In this document: one piece after another, positions 1 to 12,300 of the stretch
How the letters are laid out: each line of letters starts with the position of its first letter
Position numbering within the stretch: the first letter of the stretch is position 1
DNA from: Moringa oleifera
Lineage: Eukaryota > Streptophyta > Magnoliopsida > Brassicales > Moringaceae
DNA length: 64,000 nt
Direction of reading: 5' to 3'
Assembly (NCBI GenBank): GCA_021397835.1
Contig: JAJFZO010000575.1
Coordinates: 67,001-131,000 of the forward strand
Notes under the pieces: generated by a model
Told to the model about the DNA's origin: nothing
Database searches by the model: none
What the model saw: only the letters and a program-made list of their open reading frames with translations
Made by a program: the position numbers and the translations under genes

Positions 1-1290
1 GATCAGGTGCAGTAAATATGACTTTTCATGCTCTTGACAGCAAAATATAAAAGAATTTTGAACTTATCCAGCTGTAGCAGCATACTGCCTGCTGTAGATT
101 TTGTACTTGTAGTAGTGTGTGCATTTGGTTGGATGACGGGAGAGATATCCAAAAGATCTGGGGGATGGGAATACCTAATCCATTGGATTGTCAGAAATTT
201 CTCTGAGAATCAATAAATGTGCGTGACCCTCCACTCCCTGCCAAGCTGTCCGTACAATAATGGCACTGCACTCTTCCCTCTCTCCCTCTCTCTCTTTTGT
301 GTTTTGATGTTCACTGAGGTCACACGTGAATGAATTAATTCTCTGGTTGAAATAAACAAAGAGTTTCAAAAGGTCCAAGCTAAAACATACGCATCCCTCC
401 AAAGAAAAACCAATTGATGACTGGACTTTAGCTTAAGTAAGATCTTGATGAAACAACAATTACTCTTTACAAAAAGAAACTTTATCATAATTTATAACAT
501 GATGGCTCCACTTGAGTAGCAGCACTGACCCACTACAAAGATGGCAACATCAATGCAATTCCACTATTATAAATCACACACTTTCAATACTAATTAAACT
601 AATTAAAAAAAAGATCTCAATTAAAATGGCACACATCTCGATGCCCCAACTTGTTAACTTTTTTTTTTTTTTACAAGTAAATTCCCTCAAGAGCTTCAGT
701 TTTTTGGTTTTAGCATCGCATAGTGCGCTTGTACTCTCCAGCTGGCAACTGGTATCAGCAAAAAACAAAAACAAATATCATAAAAGCCAGCCCACGTCTC
801 CACTTTCTCATACTCATTTACTCTCCCACATCTCATGAATGCTCCGTCCATGGGGAAACGTGTCAGAGGCTCCCCGCGAGTACTCTCCTTCCATACCCTC
901 CCCTCGTACTCATCATTAGGTGGCTTGTCTGTCTCAAACAGATAAACATCAAATGGTTGCGAGCAAAAGAGGGAGCTTTTTTAACTCCTTCCGCCAGTGA
1001 CAACTGGGCGCTCCGTGAAACAGCTGTACTTATCGACGTGGATAATTCTTACTGGGAGATGCCTGCGCCCCAATCCTTTTGAGGACAGCCATGCCGTACA
1101 AAGTGCAGCCCCACAGCATGACCCAGCGGGCATTTTAACGGCTACATTCTTTAATTTTTTTTTGGACCACTTTCCAGTTTGTGCATTTTTTGAATCAAAC
1201 GTGGAATCCTGCGTGGCATCAGAAGTAAGGCGACGTGGCCGATTGACTACTGAAATGAGAACAGAAGAGCCTGTGATGCAAGCTAATTGA
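1..1290. other. Upstream flank of the XTH gene, no gene recognised
   Basis: Only short unrelated open frames are present on either strand. The stretch contains a 12-base T run near 660-671 and pyrimidine-rich tracts. It probably holds the distal promoter of the XTH gene at 1372. I see no repeat or RNA gene here. Confidence 0.5.
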
Positions 1291-1295
1291 AATGG

Positions 1296-1304
1296 CTATA
1301 AAAG
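1296..1304 (+). promoter_or_regulatory. TATA box of the XTH gene
   Basis: CTATAAAAG lies 68-76 bases before the ATG at 1372 and is followed by a CT-rich leader. The spacing fits a plant core promoter with a leader of about 40 bases. Confidence 0.7.
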
Positions 1305-1371
1305 GGCCGGTGTTTTTACTGAGCGACTGCAGAGCACATTTCAGATTTCTCTCTCTGTCTCTCTAACTTCA

Positions 1372-2784
1372 ATGGCTACTTCCGGAAGCCAATTGAGTGT
1401 GCTTGTAGGTCTGTTTGTGGGTATCGCGATGGTGGGTTTGGTTAGCGCAACAAAGTTTGATGAGCTTTTTCAGCCAAGCTGGGCTTTGGATCATTTTCTC
1501 TATGAAGGGGATCTTCTTAAGCTCAAACTTGACAACTACTCTGGTACATGACACACCTTCTTTATGGTTTCGTGAGACAACAAAATCAAACGTTGCTGTA
1601 ACTTCACGTTGTTCTGTCATATTTTTCTCTGTTCAACGTTCCTTTCTACATGATTTGCATCTCTTCCTATTCTCTCCCATTGAGTAATTAGCCTCGAGGG
1701 CTTTTTGCCACGTTTAGCTTTCACTGCTCTTTTTGTTTTGATTTCTTTTTTGAAAGACGTCAAAACGTCGGCTTGATGATTTCAGGTGCTGGTTTTCAAT
1801 CAAAAAATAAGTATATGTTCGGGAAAGTCTCCATTCAGATTAAGCTTGTTGGGGGTGACTCTGCTGGAACTGTTACTGCATTCTATGTGAGCAATGAGTA
1901 CTTGGAACAATTGTTTATGAATTGTCACACAAACACAAGTCAAAATTACAATTTATTTTAGTATCAGTGATGTATTGTCACAGTCGGAGTCTGATAGGTG
2001 ATCGTGTTCCCTTTGTCTCTGTTTCTGTGTGTGATTATGATATCTTGCGACTTTTTCTTTTTGGACACAGATGTCATCCGATGGTCCAAATCACAACGAG
2101 TTTGATTTTGAGTTTCTGGGAAACACCACAGGAGAACCCTATCTGGTGCAGACCAATGTTTATGTGAATGGTGTTGGTAACAGGGAGCAACGACTGAACC
2201 TCTGGTTCGACCCCACTGAGGATTTCCACGCCTACTCTGTTCTCTGGAACCAACGCCAAGTCGTGTAAGTATTTCTTTTTCTTCGTTTTCCCTGATTACG
2301 TAATGGGAATTATTGGAAACCATTAGCGTATGTAATGGGTACCATGTTGATTTTGTTCAGATTTCTGGTGGATGAGACCCCAATAAGAGTGCACAGTAAC
2401 ATGGAACATAAAGGGATTCCTTTCCCCAGGGACCAAGCCATGGGTGTTTACAGCTCAATATGGAACGCAGATGACTGGGCCACGCAGGGAGGTCGGGTGA
2501 AGACCGACTGGACCCATGCGCCTTTCATCGCCACCTACAAGGGTTTTGAGATCGATGCTTGTGAATGCCCTGTCTCAGTGGCTGCTGCAGACAATAATGC
2601 TAAGAAGTGCAGCAGCAGCGCCGAGAGAAGATACTGGTGGGATGAGCCCACATTATCGGAGCTCAGTCTTCACCAGAACCACCAACTCCTGTGGGTTCGA
2701 GCCAACCACATGGTGTATGACTACTGCACCGACACTGCAAGATTCCCAGTGACTCCTGTGGAGTGCGAGCACCATCGCCACTAG
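1372..2784 (+). CDS. XTH11: Xyloglucan endotransglucosylase/hydrolase (XTH), GH16 family
   Basis: Cell-wall enzyme that cuts and religates xyloglucan chains in the apoplast. Four exons, 1372-1543, 1786-1886, 2071-2264 and 2361-2784, join in frame with GT-AG borders and give 296 residues, the normal family length. A signal peptide covers about residues 1-26. The GH16 catalytic motif is [11 protein letters not shown], with nucleophile Glu101, Asp103 and acid/base Glu105 all present. The XTH-typical sequon NTT follows directly. The C-terminal XET_C region has paired cysteines and the motif MVYDYC. The usual HDEIDFEFLG reads HNEF here, a variant I associate with the XTH11/XTH1-3 branch. The start is the first ATG after a good TATA box. 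The enzyme class is certain; the exact orthologue is from memory. Confidence 0.93.
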
Positions 2785-4200
2785 ATAGCGTTGAGGGTTG
2801 CGGGGGTGCATCATGTAAAAAGTCTGAACGTCATAAACATGTACTCCATGTTTTATTTACATGGTTTAGTTGAAGGATGTGAAATAGGATGATAGATTTA
2901 TATGATTTTTCATTTTCGTTGCATCTATGCCCAAAAGTATTATATGCTTGCATAATAGGATAACACTGAAGTAAGCTACAAAACTGATAATAATTGAATG
3001 GGCCGTAACCATGCCTCTCCCATCTGACCCACAGCGTTTAGGGGAGTATCATGTTGATGGGTTTGAGGTCAGTTTGGACCGCGGACCAAAATTTTCATTC
3101 TGACTCTGTGGGCTCAGATGCTTTAGCCCAAGACACAAATCTGTAATGCACGCGTCAGCTGTGTGAAGTTTTAGATCCTTTGAGGCCCAATGCTTTAAAT
3201 TGTTCCCCCAAAACTCAACCCACTCTTCTTCCTTTACAGGAAAAAACAAAAACAAACAGTATATTAATCCCCGGACAAGCATGAAAGTTATTTGATTGAA
3301 CAAATAGTAATTGGTTTAGCGATACGATTGGGCTTTGAAAAGGCAGAAAAACTGATCCAATCATATTGATACTGGCAATGCATCCATAGGCACAGCAGAG
3401 CAGAGGCCACCATTAATCCTTCGATTTGTGTCCCTGTGCTGTTTTTGACGGCCCAACTCCAAAGATGTAGAGCAACCCTATCACGTGAAAATCGAGTTTA
3501 AAGCCATTTATGTGGATTGGTCTCTTTTCGAGCCCTTGACCGTGAGAGATCTACTTTACCAGCTTCTATTATGTGACGTCCCTTTTAAAAGTTACAATTA
3601 TCGCTGAAATCCCAAACAATTCAAGAAAGAGTCCTCCCCCCGATTTCTTTCTTAGGTCGGAGTAAAGTGTCTGAATGTCATGCTTTCTTCCCTGTACACA
3701 GCTAAAGGTGCTAAAACCGACAAATGGGTATCCGCGTAAAATAAAGATATTAGCTACCGACTACGACCATGACCATGCCCTCGCAAATTTGTCACCAAAT
3801 CACCTCCTCGCCATTAAACAACAATAACCATCTTTTCATAATTAAGAAAAAAATGAAACCGACACTATTTGATATAATCCCATGATACATACGTTTACTG
3901 TCTCCGAGATGCCAAGCGACATGCGCTCTGTCATGGAACCAACCACAAGTATGGTTCATCTGTAAATCGAAGGCAGCAGGGCTTCTTCACTTCCATATCG
4001 CATGGGGAGCTTGACTTCATGGCTATAAAACTGAAAATATCTTCATGCCAAGGTGCTGATATGACTTTGGGAGGAAAGGATAGACCATTCGGTGAACAAC
4101 CAGAATGCATATGCAGTGGGATTATGCATATAATTGAAAAAGCAGAAGTCAACAAAATCCTGATCCTATTGCAATCGTTCCTCTAAATTGTTGATGTCAC
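2785..4200. other. Intergenic, no gene recognised
   Basis: Downstream flank of the XTH gene; its 3' UTR probably ends within the first 150 bases. No open frame here resembles a known family and no repeat stands out. Confidence 0.45.
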
Positions 4201-4212
4201 AAATGCAATGCT

Positions 4213-4870
4213 ATACCATAAGTTCATCTCCAACTTTATATATCAAATTTAATATTATTTTATTATTAATTTTTTTAAAAAAATATTATAGTATTAATTT
4301 TTTTATTTTTAATATATTTATATTAAATTAGTATTATAATATTATTTTAATAATAATAAATAATAATCAATATAAATATTTATAATATTATTTATTTAAA
4401 ATAATAAAATAATTAATTTGATTTGTAATTTTAATTTAATTATTTTAAATAAATTAATATTATATAATAAATTATAGTTTTAGTAATTTTTTAAAATTAA
4501 TAATTTATCAATTTAATTTTATCATTATATTTTTTATGTAATTTTTATTTAATTATTTTTATTATTATTAAAATATTTTAATTTTAATTAATGTCATAAT
4601 TTAAGTTTGTTTTATGATACTGTGCTTTCAATTAGAATAAATTTATTTTTATCATATTCATCTAAAATTTAAACTGTATCATAAATTATAAATAATTATA
4701 ATTTTTATGTATTTTCAAATAATAATTTTAATATTACGTATAATATTATCATTATATAAATAAATAAATGGTAATTATTATTAATTAAAATAAAATAATA
4801 TAATATATTAAATATTGATATTTTTTAAAAAATCTTGAGGAGTTATTTTTGATAGTATAATTTTTTTAAA
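4213..4870. repeat. AT-rich block, possible decayed MITE
   Basis: The block is almost pure A/T, consisting of TAATAATT and TTTAAATT-like words. Its left edge near 4213 (CTATACCATAAG.. CATCTCCAAC) resembles the reverse complement of its right edge near 4840-4862 (CTATCAAAAATAACTCC), as in a miniature inverted-repeat element. The ends are imperfect and I cannot show a target duplication. Confidence 0.3.
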
Positions 4871-5013
4871 GAATATGATATATTTATTAAAAACATTCAT
4901 CAAAAAAATATTTAATTCAAAAACTTAAAAAAATTATATAAAAAATTTTAAAAATAAAAAAAACATATTTGATATAATTACAATACTTTGTCAATTCACT
5001 TTTACCTGTCATG

Positions 5014-5135
5014 GAAAATAATTTGAGGAAATTGTCAAAATTGGCATCCCGTCATTTATTTTTTACAAAAAAAACTTCTTTTAGTAAGTTAGTTTTTTTT
5101 AGCACTTACATGTATCAAAGAGACAAAAATACCCT
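5014..5135 (+). repeat. Left terminal inverted repeat of the MULE
   Basis: It pairs with the reverse complement of 13665-13786. Matching blocks are AATTTGAGGAAATTGT against TATTTGGGGAATTTGT at the tip, then TTTTTTTAGCACTT, then AGACAAAA followed by TACCCT at the inner edge. The middle is diverged. The equal lengths (122 bases) and block order make chance unlikely. Confidence 0.8.
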
Positions 5136-5529
5136 CACAAAAGACAATGATACCCTCAAAATTAAAATAAATAACCCAAAATTTGAGGAGATTTGTCTGA
5201 ATACTCTCTTTTTGAGGTTTCTCTCTCTTCGAGCTATATCTTTATTCGCTCTCTATTTTAGTTTTATCCTTCCGGATTTTGTATCCAAAATTCAAGGAAG
5301 GAATCGAAGGTAGTCATTGATATTTTTGCCTAATTGTCTTGAACAGAGAAGGAAGCTTGTGTTTTTCACAGCATATTTCTCAAGCTCGGGTTTTTCACTA
5401 CATATTTGTCTTCAAAATCAGAACGTGCTCGAATGGGTGAAAAGGGTGACAGGTATACCTATGAACAACAATGTAGCTTAATTTAGTGCCTCCCGTTACA
5501 TATGTGAATACATATGTTTGAAAATCTTG

Positions 5530-5745
5530 CCTTATTTGGTTTACCGTAACATCATTATGAAATTCTCACCTTATCTTCTAAAATCGTGCCTTATTTGGTC
5601 TATCGTAACATCATTATTTTATATTTTATAATCGTACCTTATTTGTCCAATCGTGACATCATTACGAAATTCGTATCTTTTTTTTAAATCGTGACAAGTT
5701 ATAAAATCGTGCTCATAAAATCGTAACAAGTTCATGTAATCGTGG
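5530..5745 (+). repeat. Motif array 1: about ten TCGTRMC copies upstream of the transposase
   Basis: Copies read ATCGTGCC, ATCGTAAC, ATCGTACC and ATCGTGAC on the + strand, mixed with a longer decayed repeat (TTATTTGG.. followed by GTAACATCATTA). The array ends just before the transposase start, probably within the leader or a 5' intron, because a TATTGCAG acceptor-like site precedes the ATG at 5777. This array is the most degenerate of the four. Confidence 0.75.
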
Positions 5746-5776
5746 TAGTTTGAAATGTTTTCTTCGGTATTGCAGA

Positions 5777-8505
5777 ATGCGGATAATTGTAACTTGGAAT
5801 GGTGAGTGGTCTGAGCCCAGTGGTAGTTTTAAGTATATTGGCAGAGATATCAAAACTAAAGGGTTTGTTGTTCAGAAGGGTTTGACATATGTGCAGTGGT
5901 TGGATTTGGTTAAATCTTGTGTGGATGCTAATTTCTCTAATACTGATGTTGTACTGCATACTATTGTAAGTTCTGAAAAAACTGCTGTCAAAATTGAGTT
6001 GGTGAATGACGATGATGTTGAGTTTATGTTGTACGATACCAGTATAGTTCCCCGTGTGATTGTTGATATAGTGGAGAGAAATTTTATTGAGAATAGACAA
6101 AGTTTATCTGAAGGACGAATCAATCCTTTTAATTCTTGTTCTGGGAGTAATCCAACTGTTGAATTAGATGTTGATGCCATCGAACCATTCTTTCATAGTG
6201 AGACTCCCCTTGACACTCAGAATACCGATGAGATTCAAACAAATGAGAGCAACTTGATTGAGCGGATGGACTATGATATGGATATTGGGTGTGAAGACCC
6301 AATCAGAGAAACTCAACCTAGTGAACCTACCAGTGAAGATCATTGTGAGCCTATTCTAGAAGCAGAGCCCGACAATGAAGAATTGAATAAGAATTTACAT
6401 CTTGTCCCACCTTATGTCCTAGTTACATGCCCGAAAGTACATAATAATTCAAATTCAACCGGTAGTGTTGTCAGACAGTATAGTGTGTTGGGTGCTGAAT
6501 TATACGGTCTTGTGTCAACTTCTACTATGGAATCAGTGACTCCAATTGACACCCTTGCTAGAGGTCAGTTTTTCCCAAACAAAAAAGAGCTGAAATGATT
6601 TTTGGGTGTGCATGCTTTAACTGAGAACTTTGAATTTAGAGTCGTTAGGTCTAACTAATCATTATTTGAGATTGCTTATAGAGAAAGAAATTGTGCATGG
6701 AAGATTCGTGCTGTGAGAGTTGCACAAGGACAATTCTTCCAAATTAGAAGGTGTGATTTGACACACACTTGTACAGTTGAAGAGTTGCATCGACGGCATC
6801 GACAAGCAAGTTCTACCGTTATCGGTGAAATTGTGGCTCAAAGGTTGTCTACTAATGTAAGAATCATCAAGCCGAAAGACATCATGAGTGATATGAAAGA
6901 ACTTTTTGGTATACAAATTTTATATAGCAAAGCTTGGAAGGCTAAAGAGTATGCATTGTCCCTTACATATGGTGACCCAACTGAGTCATATCAACAATTG
7001 CCATCATACTGTCACATGTTGCAAACAATTAATCCGGGAACTAGGGCTCACATATGCATTGAAGATGGAACTAATCGATTTAAATATTTCTTTGTAGCTC
7101 TTGGACAATCGTTGAGGGGATTTCATTCAGTAATCAGACCGGTCATTGCTATCGATGCTACTCACCTAAAAGGAAGGTTCCACGGTGTAATGTTTGTAGC
7201 AGCGTGCAAAGATGGAAATGAACAGATATATCCACTAGCATTCGGTTATGGTGACTCTGAGAACTATGAAGCATGGGAGTGGTTCTTACGACAGCTAAAA
7301 AAAGCTATAGGTTTGGTTGAGGACTTGGTTATTATATCAGATCGTCATGCTAGTATTGCAAATGCCATCGCAAAGGTCTTTCCTAATTCTTGTCATGGTT
7401 TATGTTTGTGGCATATGGCCCAAAATATAAAGAATAAATTCAAGAGGGCAGATATATCTAAGATATTTTATAGTGCAGCTAGGGCATATCGGGAATCTGA
7501 ATTTAATAAATTGATGACTGAGTTACAGGCTAATCACCCTAAAGCCTTCAAATATATCATGAAAGAAGATCCAAGAAAATGGTCACGTGTGTATTATCCC
7601 CGAAGACGATATCAACTCATGACTACTAATATAGCCGAAAGCTTGAATTTGTGTCTTCGATTTGCTCGCGAGTTGCCTGTGACGGCTCTATTGGAATTCA
7701 TTCGAGACATGATGCAACGTTGGTTTTTTGATCGACTTGAGAAAGCTAAGGTTTGGAGGCCACAACTAACAGAATGGGTTCACTTGTTGATGACTGAGAG
7801 ACAAAAAGTTTCTTTACAAATGATAGCTTCCAATGTTGATTGGAATGTGTTTCTAGTTAGGCACAAGGGTAAAGAGGCAATTGTGAATCTTATTGAACGT
7901 ACTTGTACTTGTAAGGAATTTCAAGCTGATCTTTTGCCATGTGCACATGCACTAGCAGCTTCCAGGTGACATTAATTGTATTGTTTTATTGTTAATATTC
8001 TTCTATTCTTCTTATTCTTATTATTCATTGTGATTTCTTAAGTTAACTTTACATATTGTGTATTTTTTACAGGGAACGTAATGTTGACTTCATAACTCTT
8101 TGCTCTAACTACTACAAACAGGATCAACTAGTAGCAGCTTACGCTGAGCCGATATATCCAGTTGGTGATAAGTCTGATTGGGATGTACCTGAAGAAGTTA
8201 AAAGAGTTGTGGTATTACCACCAAATAATGGTAAGTCAGCAGGACGCCCGAGAAAACGGAGAATACCCTCTAGTGGGGAGAAGACGTGCAAAAAGAAGTG
8301 CTCCAGATGCATGCAATATGAACACAATCGATTGACTTGCTCTAATCCACAGTATTATGATAGAGTTAGCCACTCTCGATCGTCTAATGTGCCTGATCAA
8401 TTGCGTCTTAAATGTCGTAACTGTGGTGGAATCGGGCATAATTCACAAACTTGTGTAATGCCTCCCATTTCAAATTTACTAGATGATGATACAATTGACT
8501 TATGA
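5777..8505 (+). pseudogene. MuDR-type MULE transposase, broken by two in-frame stops
   Basis: Two exons, 5777-7965 and 8073-8505, would encode about 870 residues, typical of mudrA proteins. The N-terminal half is acidic. The MULE catalytic domain follows, with DATHLKGRFHG (first Asp), IISDRHASI (second Asp) and CHGLCLWHM. A SWIM zinc finger (CTCKEFQ.. PCAHAL) sits at the exon 1 end. Exon 2 has two CX2CX4HX4C knuckles (CSRCMQYEHNRLTC and CRNCGGIGHNSQTC). The splice is TCCAG|GTGAC to TTACAG|GGAACG. A TGA at 6596-6598 and a TAA at 6656-6658 interrupt the same frame, whose coding match continues on both sides. The copy therefore cannot make full transposase without readthrough. An upstream ATG at 5750 is less likely, because an acceptor-like TTGCAG lies between it and 5777. 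Confidence 0.92.
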
Positions 8506-8650
8506 TGATTGTTGATATTTGTATTGTATTGTTGATTTTAAACTTATTTTTTATAAGTTATTTGTATATAAGTTGCAATTTTTAAGTTATTATATGGTCT
8601 TAATTGTCATTGCATGTCAATTCTCGTCTTTACCCTTAAGTAATTTTTCC

Positions 8651-8978
8651 CATTATTTTGCAATGTCAATAGTTAGTCGTACATTAAATTCGTGCCTTTA
8701 AAATCAAAACGTACCTTAACTTCGTACTTTAACTATACATTCGTACCATTAAATTTTCCCATTATTTTGCAATGTCAATAATTAATCGTATATTAAATTC
8801 GTGCCTTTAAAATCAAAACGTACCTTAACTTCGTACCTTAAATATAGATTCGTACCATTAATTTTTTCCATTATTTTGCAATGTCAATATTTAATCGTAC
8901 ACTCAATTCGTGCCTTTAAAATCAAAACGTACCTTAACTTCGTACCTTAAATATACATTCGTACCATTAATTTATCCT
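8651..8978 (+). repeat. Three-copy 109-bp tandem repeat within motif array 2
   Basis: Units begin at 8651, 8760 and 8869 with CATTATTTTGCAATGTCAAT. Each carries the same ordered set of TCGTAC, TCGTGCC, ACGTACC, TCGTACC and TCGTACC sites. A fourth diverged start is near 8979. The 109-bp period is regular across all three units. Confidence 0.85.
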
Positions 8979-9180
8979 TCATTTCGCAATGTCAATAGTT
9001 AATCGTTCCTTCAATAGTTAATCGTGCCTTTAATTCGTGCCTTAGATTTAAATTCGTACAATTAATTTGTATATAAAATACAATTTCGTACCATTACTTA
9101 GTGAATTCAATTCTATTTCGTACCATTATTTCGTTCCTTCAATACAAATCGTGCCTTTATATTGATTTCGTACCTTTGAT
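8665..9180 (+). repeat. Motif array 2: about 24 TCGTACC-type copies after the transposase
   Basis: TTCGTACC, ATCGTGCC and AACGTACC sites all run in the + orientation between the transposase stop (8505) and the end of the Ulp1 gene (9339). Part of the array is organised into 109-bp units; the rest to 9180 is irregular. No open frame spans it. Confidence 0.85.
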
Positions 9181-9338
9181 TCACAATAGTAAATTCTAAG
9201 TACTGGTATGAAATATATAATGAGACAGATAAAAAATATAATAAATTTTATTTTTATTGACAAAAATAATAGTATATACAATTTTTAAATGTATGTACAG
9301 AAATAATACATTGTATAAAAAGAATAAAAAATAACAAA

Positions 9339-12300
9339 TTATGAACTATCATCCACAATTGAATTGGCAAATATATGGATTGCCATATGAGTTCGTATCT
9401 CTGGCATATCTTTATCTCTATACTTCAAGCGTTTGTTCAGAAGCAAGTGCTCCATTATGTACAACATATGAGGTCCGCAATTGCCACTGAAAAAAAATAT
9501 AAATTAATTAAAAAAACAGAAATAAAACATAAAAAGACAATAACAACAACTTGTTAAAACAAAATACTTACCTTTTTCTCTGTTGGGGGACCTTGTTCTT
9601 TGGCTCTAGTGTGCACGAGAGTGGAATATTCGGCTTCTTGACATTTGGTTTATGCTTGAAATATCCCCCACTGTCCATATAACTTGGTAGCATAAATCTC
9701 AGCGGGTTTTGTTGCCGAATACGCACCTCAGTTGGTATTTCTTGCCGAGATGAGTCAAAAATTCTTAAGGAGAACTTCTGCAGATCTACCAGAACCAGCA
9801 GCCAATGAGATCCCCCAACATGGCATGGAACCATCAGCTGCATTGAAAAATATTGCTTACATGTCAGTAATGAGTTCACATAATATTGCAACATTATAGT
9901 TAAAGGAAATGAAAATATCAATCGCCTTATTCACAGTGTGCCAAGGTGGACAATGGGGATAAAATTTGCCTCTCACACGATCTAGGAAGTCTGCTTCCCA
10001 TTTATGTGCTTCAAAATTGGCGTGTGGAGGAGGACAATCAGCATCTGGATCACTTTGATATTCACTGTAAATATAAAAAAATGCTGTCTGCAAATTTGAA
10101 CAAAAAAAGTCAATAAAGAAATTATAATAATCGAAAATCATCCAATCACTTAATGACCAAATAAACTTACATAGAGCCATGGATCACATATGCAGACATC
10201 TTGTGCATATTGTCCAGGAAGTTCCTTCTGCCTCCTTCGAAGGAGACTAAGGTATGCTTCAATATGCTGTTGAGACACAAAAGAACAAATATTATACTGT
10301 TAAATCATTGTACGAAACGAATGCATAAATGTTAATTCTAGGTATGAATGTAAAGAACATAGTAAAATGACAAACTTACCGAGTCATGAACCCACTCATC
10401 ATTGTCTTTCAATGCTTGGAACCATTCCACACTGACTGAATGACCAATACCTACATCACGGCTGTACAAAATGAAAACAATGTGTTAGAACAAAGTACAA
10501 AATATTGATAATTCAGTATAATGGTCCCTCAAAAATAAAGAACTTACTATGATTGGCCATTCATGAACTCGTTGAATGCAATGAGGATTCTGTCGCTGAA
10601 TTTAGACTTTGCACTCACCATGTGAGGGTACTTGGCTTTCTTAGACCCAATGTTGAGGTCGACATATGGGCTGCACAGTTGTCTTGACCGTTTACAAGTC
10701 CTAACAACTGGCAGCTCACTGTCGGTTGCCTCAACTGGGACAATAGCCAAGTGCCCCACTTCCTCATTGCATGGACCTGCTACAGTGGCCATTTCCTCAT
10801 CTGTTGGCACTGCAGCAGCCACTTCCTCGGTGATTGGTCCTGCAGTGGCTTCTTGTTCAGGCAACTGCCCTGCAGGAGCCAACACCTCCGTGGTTGAATC
10901 TTCAGACTTTTCAGGTTCCTCAATGATGGGATTAACACCCTGAGAAAAAGGAAAACAATTACAGATGTTATTTTATGTCACAAGATGCAACAAATTTGAA
11001 ATTATGATATGATATAGATACAAATTACTTACATCATTAGGAACTGGATCTGACATTGTGCGGGGAGGATCTTGGCCACCATATCTTGCTCCTTGCAGAG
11101 ACAGCTCGATGGACTTCAGGAGGGCCATTTGCTCCTGATGGCGTCTTTCATTTTTGAGATCCATTTGGTTTATCTTCACCTCGAGGAGATCTAATTTTGC
11201 CTCCACAGCAGCGAGGCGAAGGTAAACATCTGGATCATTTGCTCTTCTTTCAACGCCTGGTGCCTCCCTCTCAACTTCATCCTCCCGCACCTCTGGCTCC
11301 ACACTCCTCTGGCCAGTTAACTCTCTTCTATCACTAGCGACTTCATCAGATTCATTATCCCTCTGTCGCTCGGCAAGAAGAAAGCCAACTCGACGCTATA
11401 AGTAACAAAAGTTGTTGATTATAGAATGCAATAACAAAACTTATATAATATATGAAGAGGACATACCTTGTATTGCTTTCGCAAAGAAGATGGCAAATTT
11501 GTGGAGTTCTTTCGGTTGGGACCCTCCACTGTGTCATCCCCACTAGATCGTGTAGCAGGCAATGGGACAATGGTGTCCTCAACTCCAATGAAGTAAGGGG
11601 CTTGGCGCTCTGCAGTTGTTGGAACCAACTTTTGCTTAGCCCCCATCTGAAAATACGAAATGATAGTCAACATATGTACGAAATAAAGGTACGAAAGTAA
11701 TAAAAAAAAGCACGAAATTGTCAATATAGGTACGAAATAAAGGTACGAAATTAACAAAAAAGGTACGAAATTATAAAAAATGGTACGAAATTATAAAAAA
11801 GGTACGAAATTAACAAAAAAGGTACGAAATTATAAAAAATGGTACGAAATTATAAAAAAGGTACGAAATTGTCAACATATGTACGATATAAAGGTACGAA
11901 ATTAGAAATAAAGGAACGAAGTGAATAATATAGGTACGAAATAAACAATATAGGTACGAAATTAACATGAATACACGAAATTAGAAACCTAGGTACGAAT
12001 TAACATGAAGACACGAAATGAACAATATTGCTTACAGTGTTTGTGAATATCTTCTTGCAATCTGCGTTATGCGGCTTTCGATGGAACCTCCATCGACAAA
12101 TCCGTGGCAATGGTAGGTTAGAGCTCGACAACCTACTACCATGCATGTTGGTGGCAGGAATCACCTCGAACGCAAAGATCTATAGAAAAAGGAAATCAAG
12201 TTATGCTTCATGAAGATAAAATTAAATTAAATCCATTGAAATAAAAAATAAAAAATAAAAATTAATAAAGATGTTTGATTCTTACTTGCAGTGCCCATAC

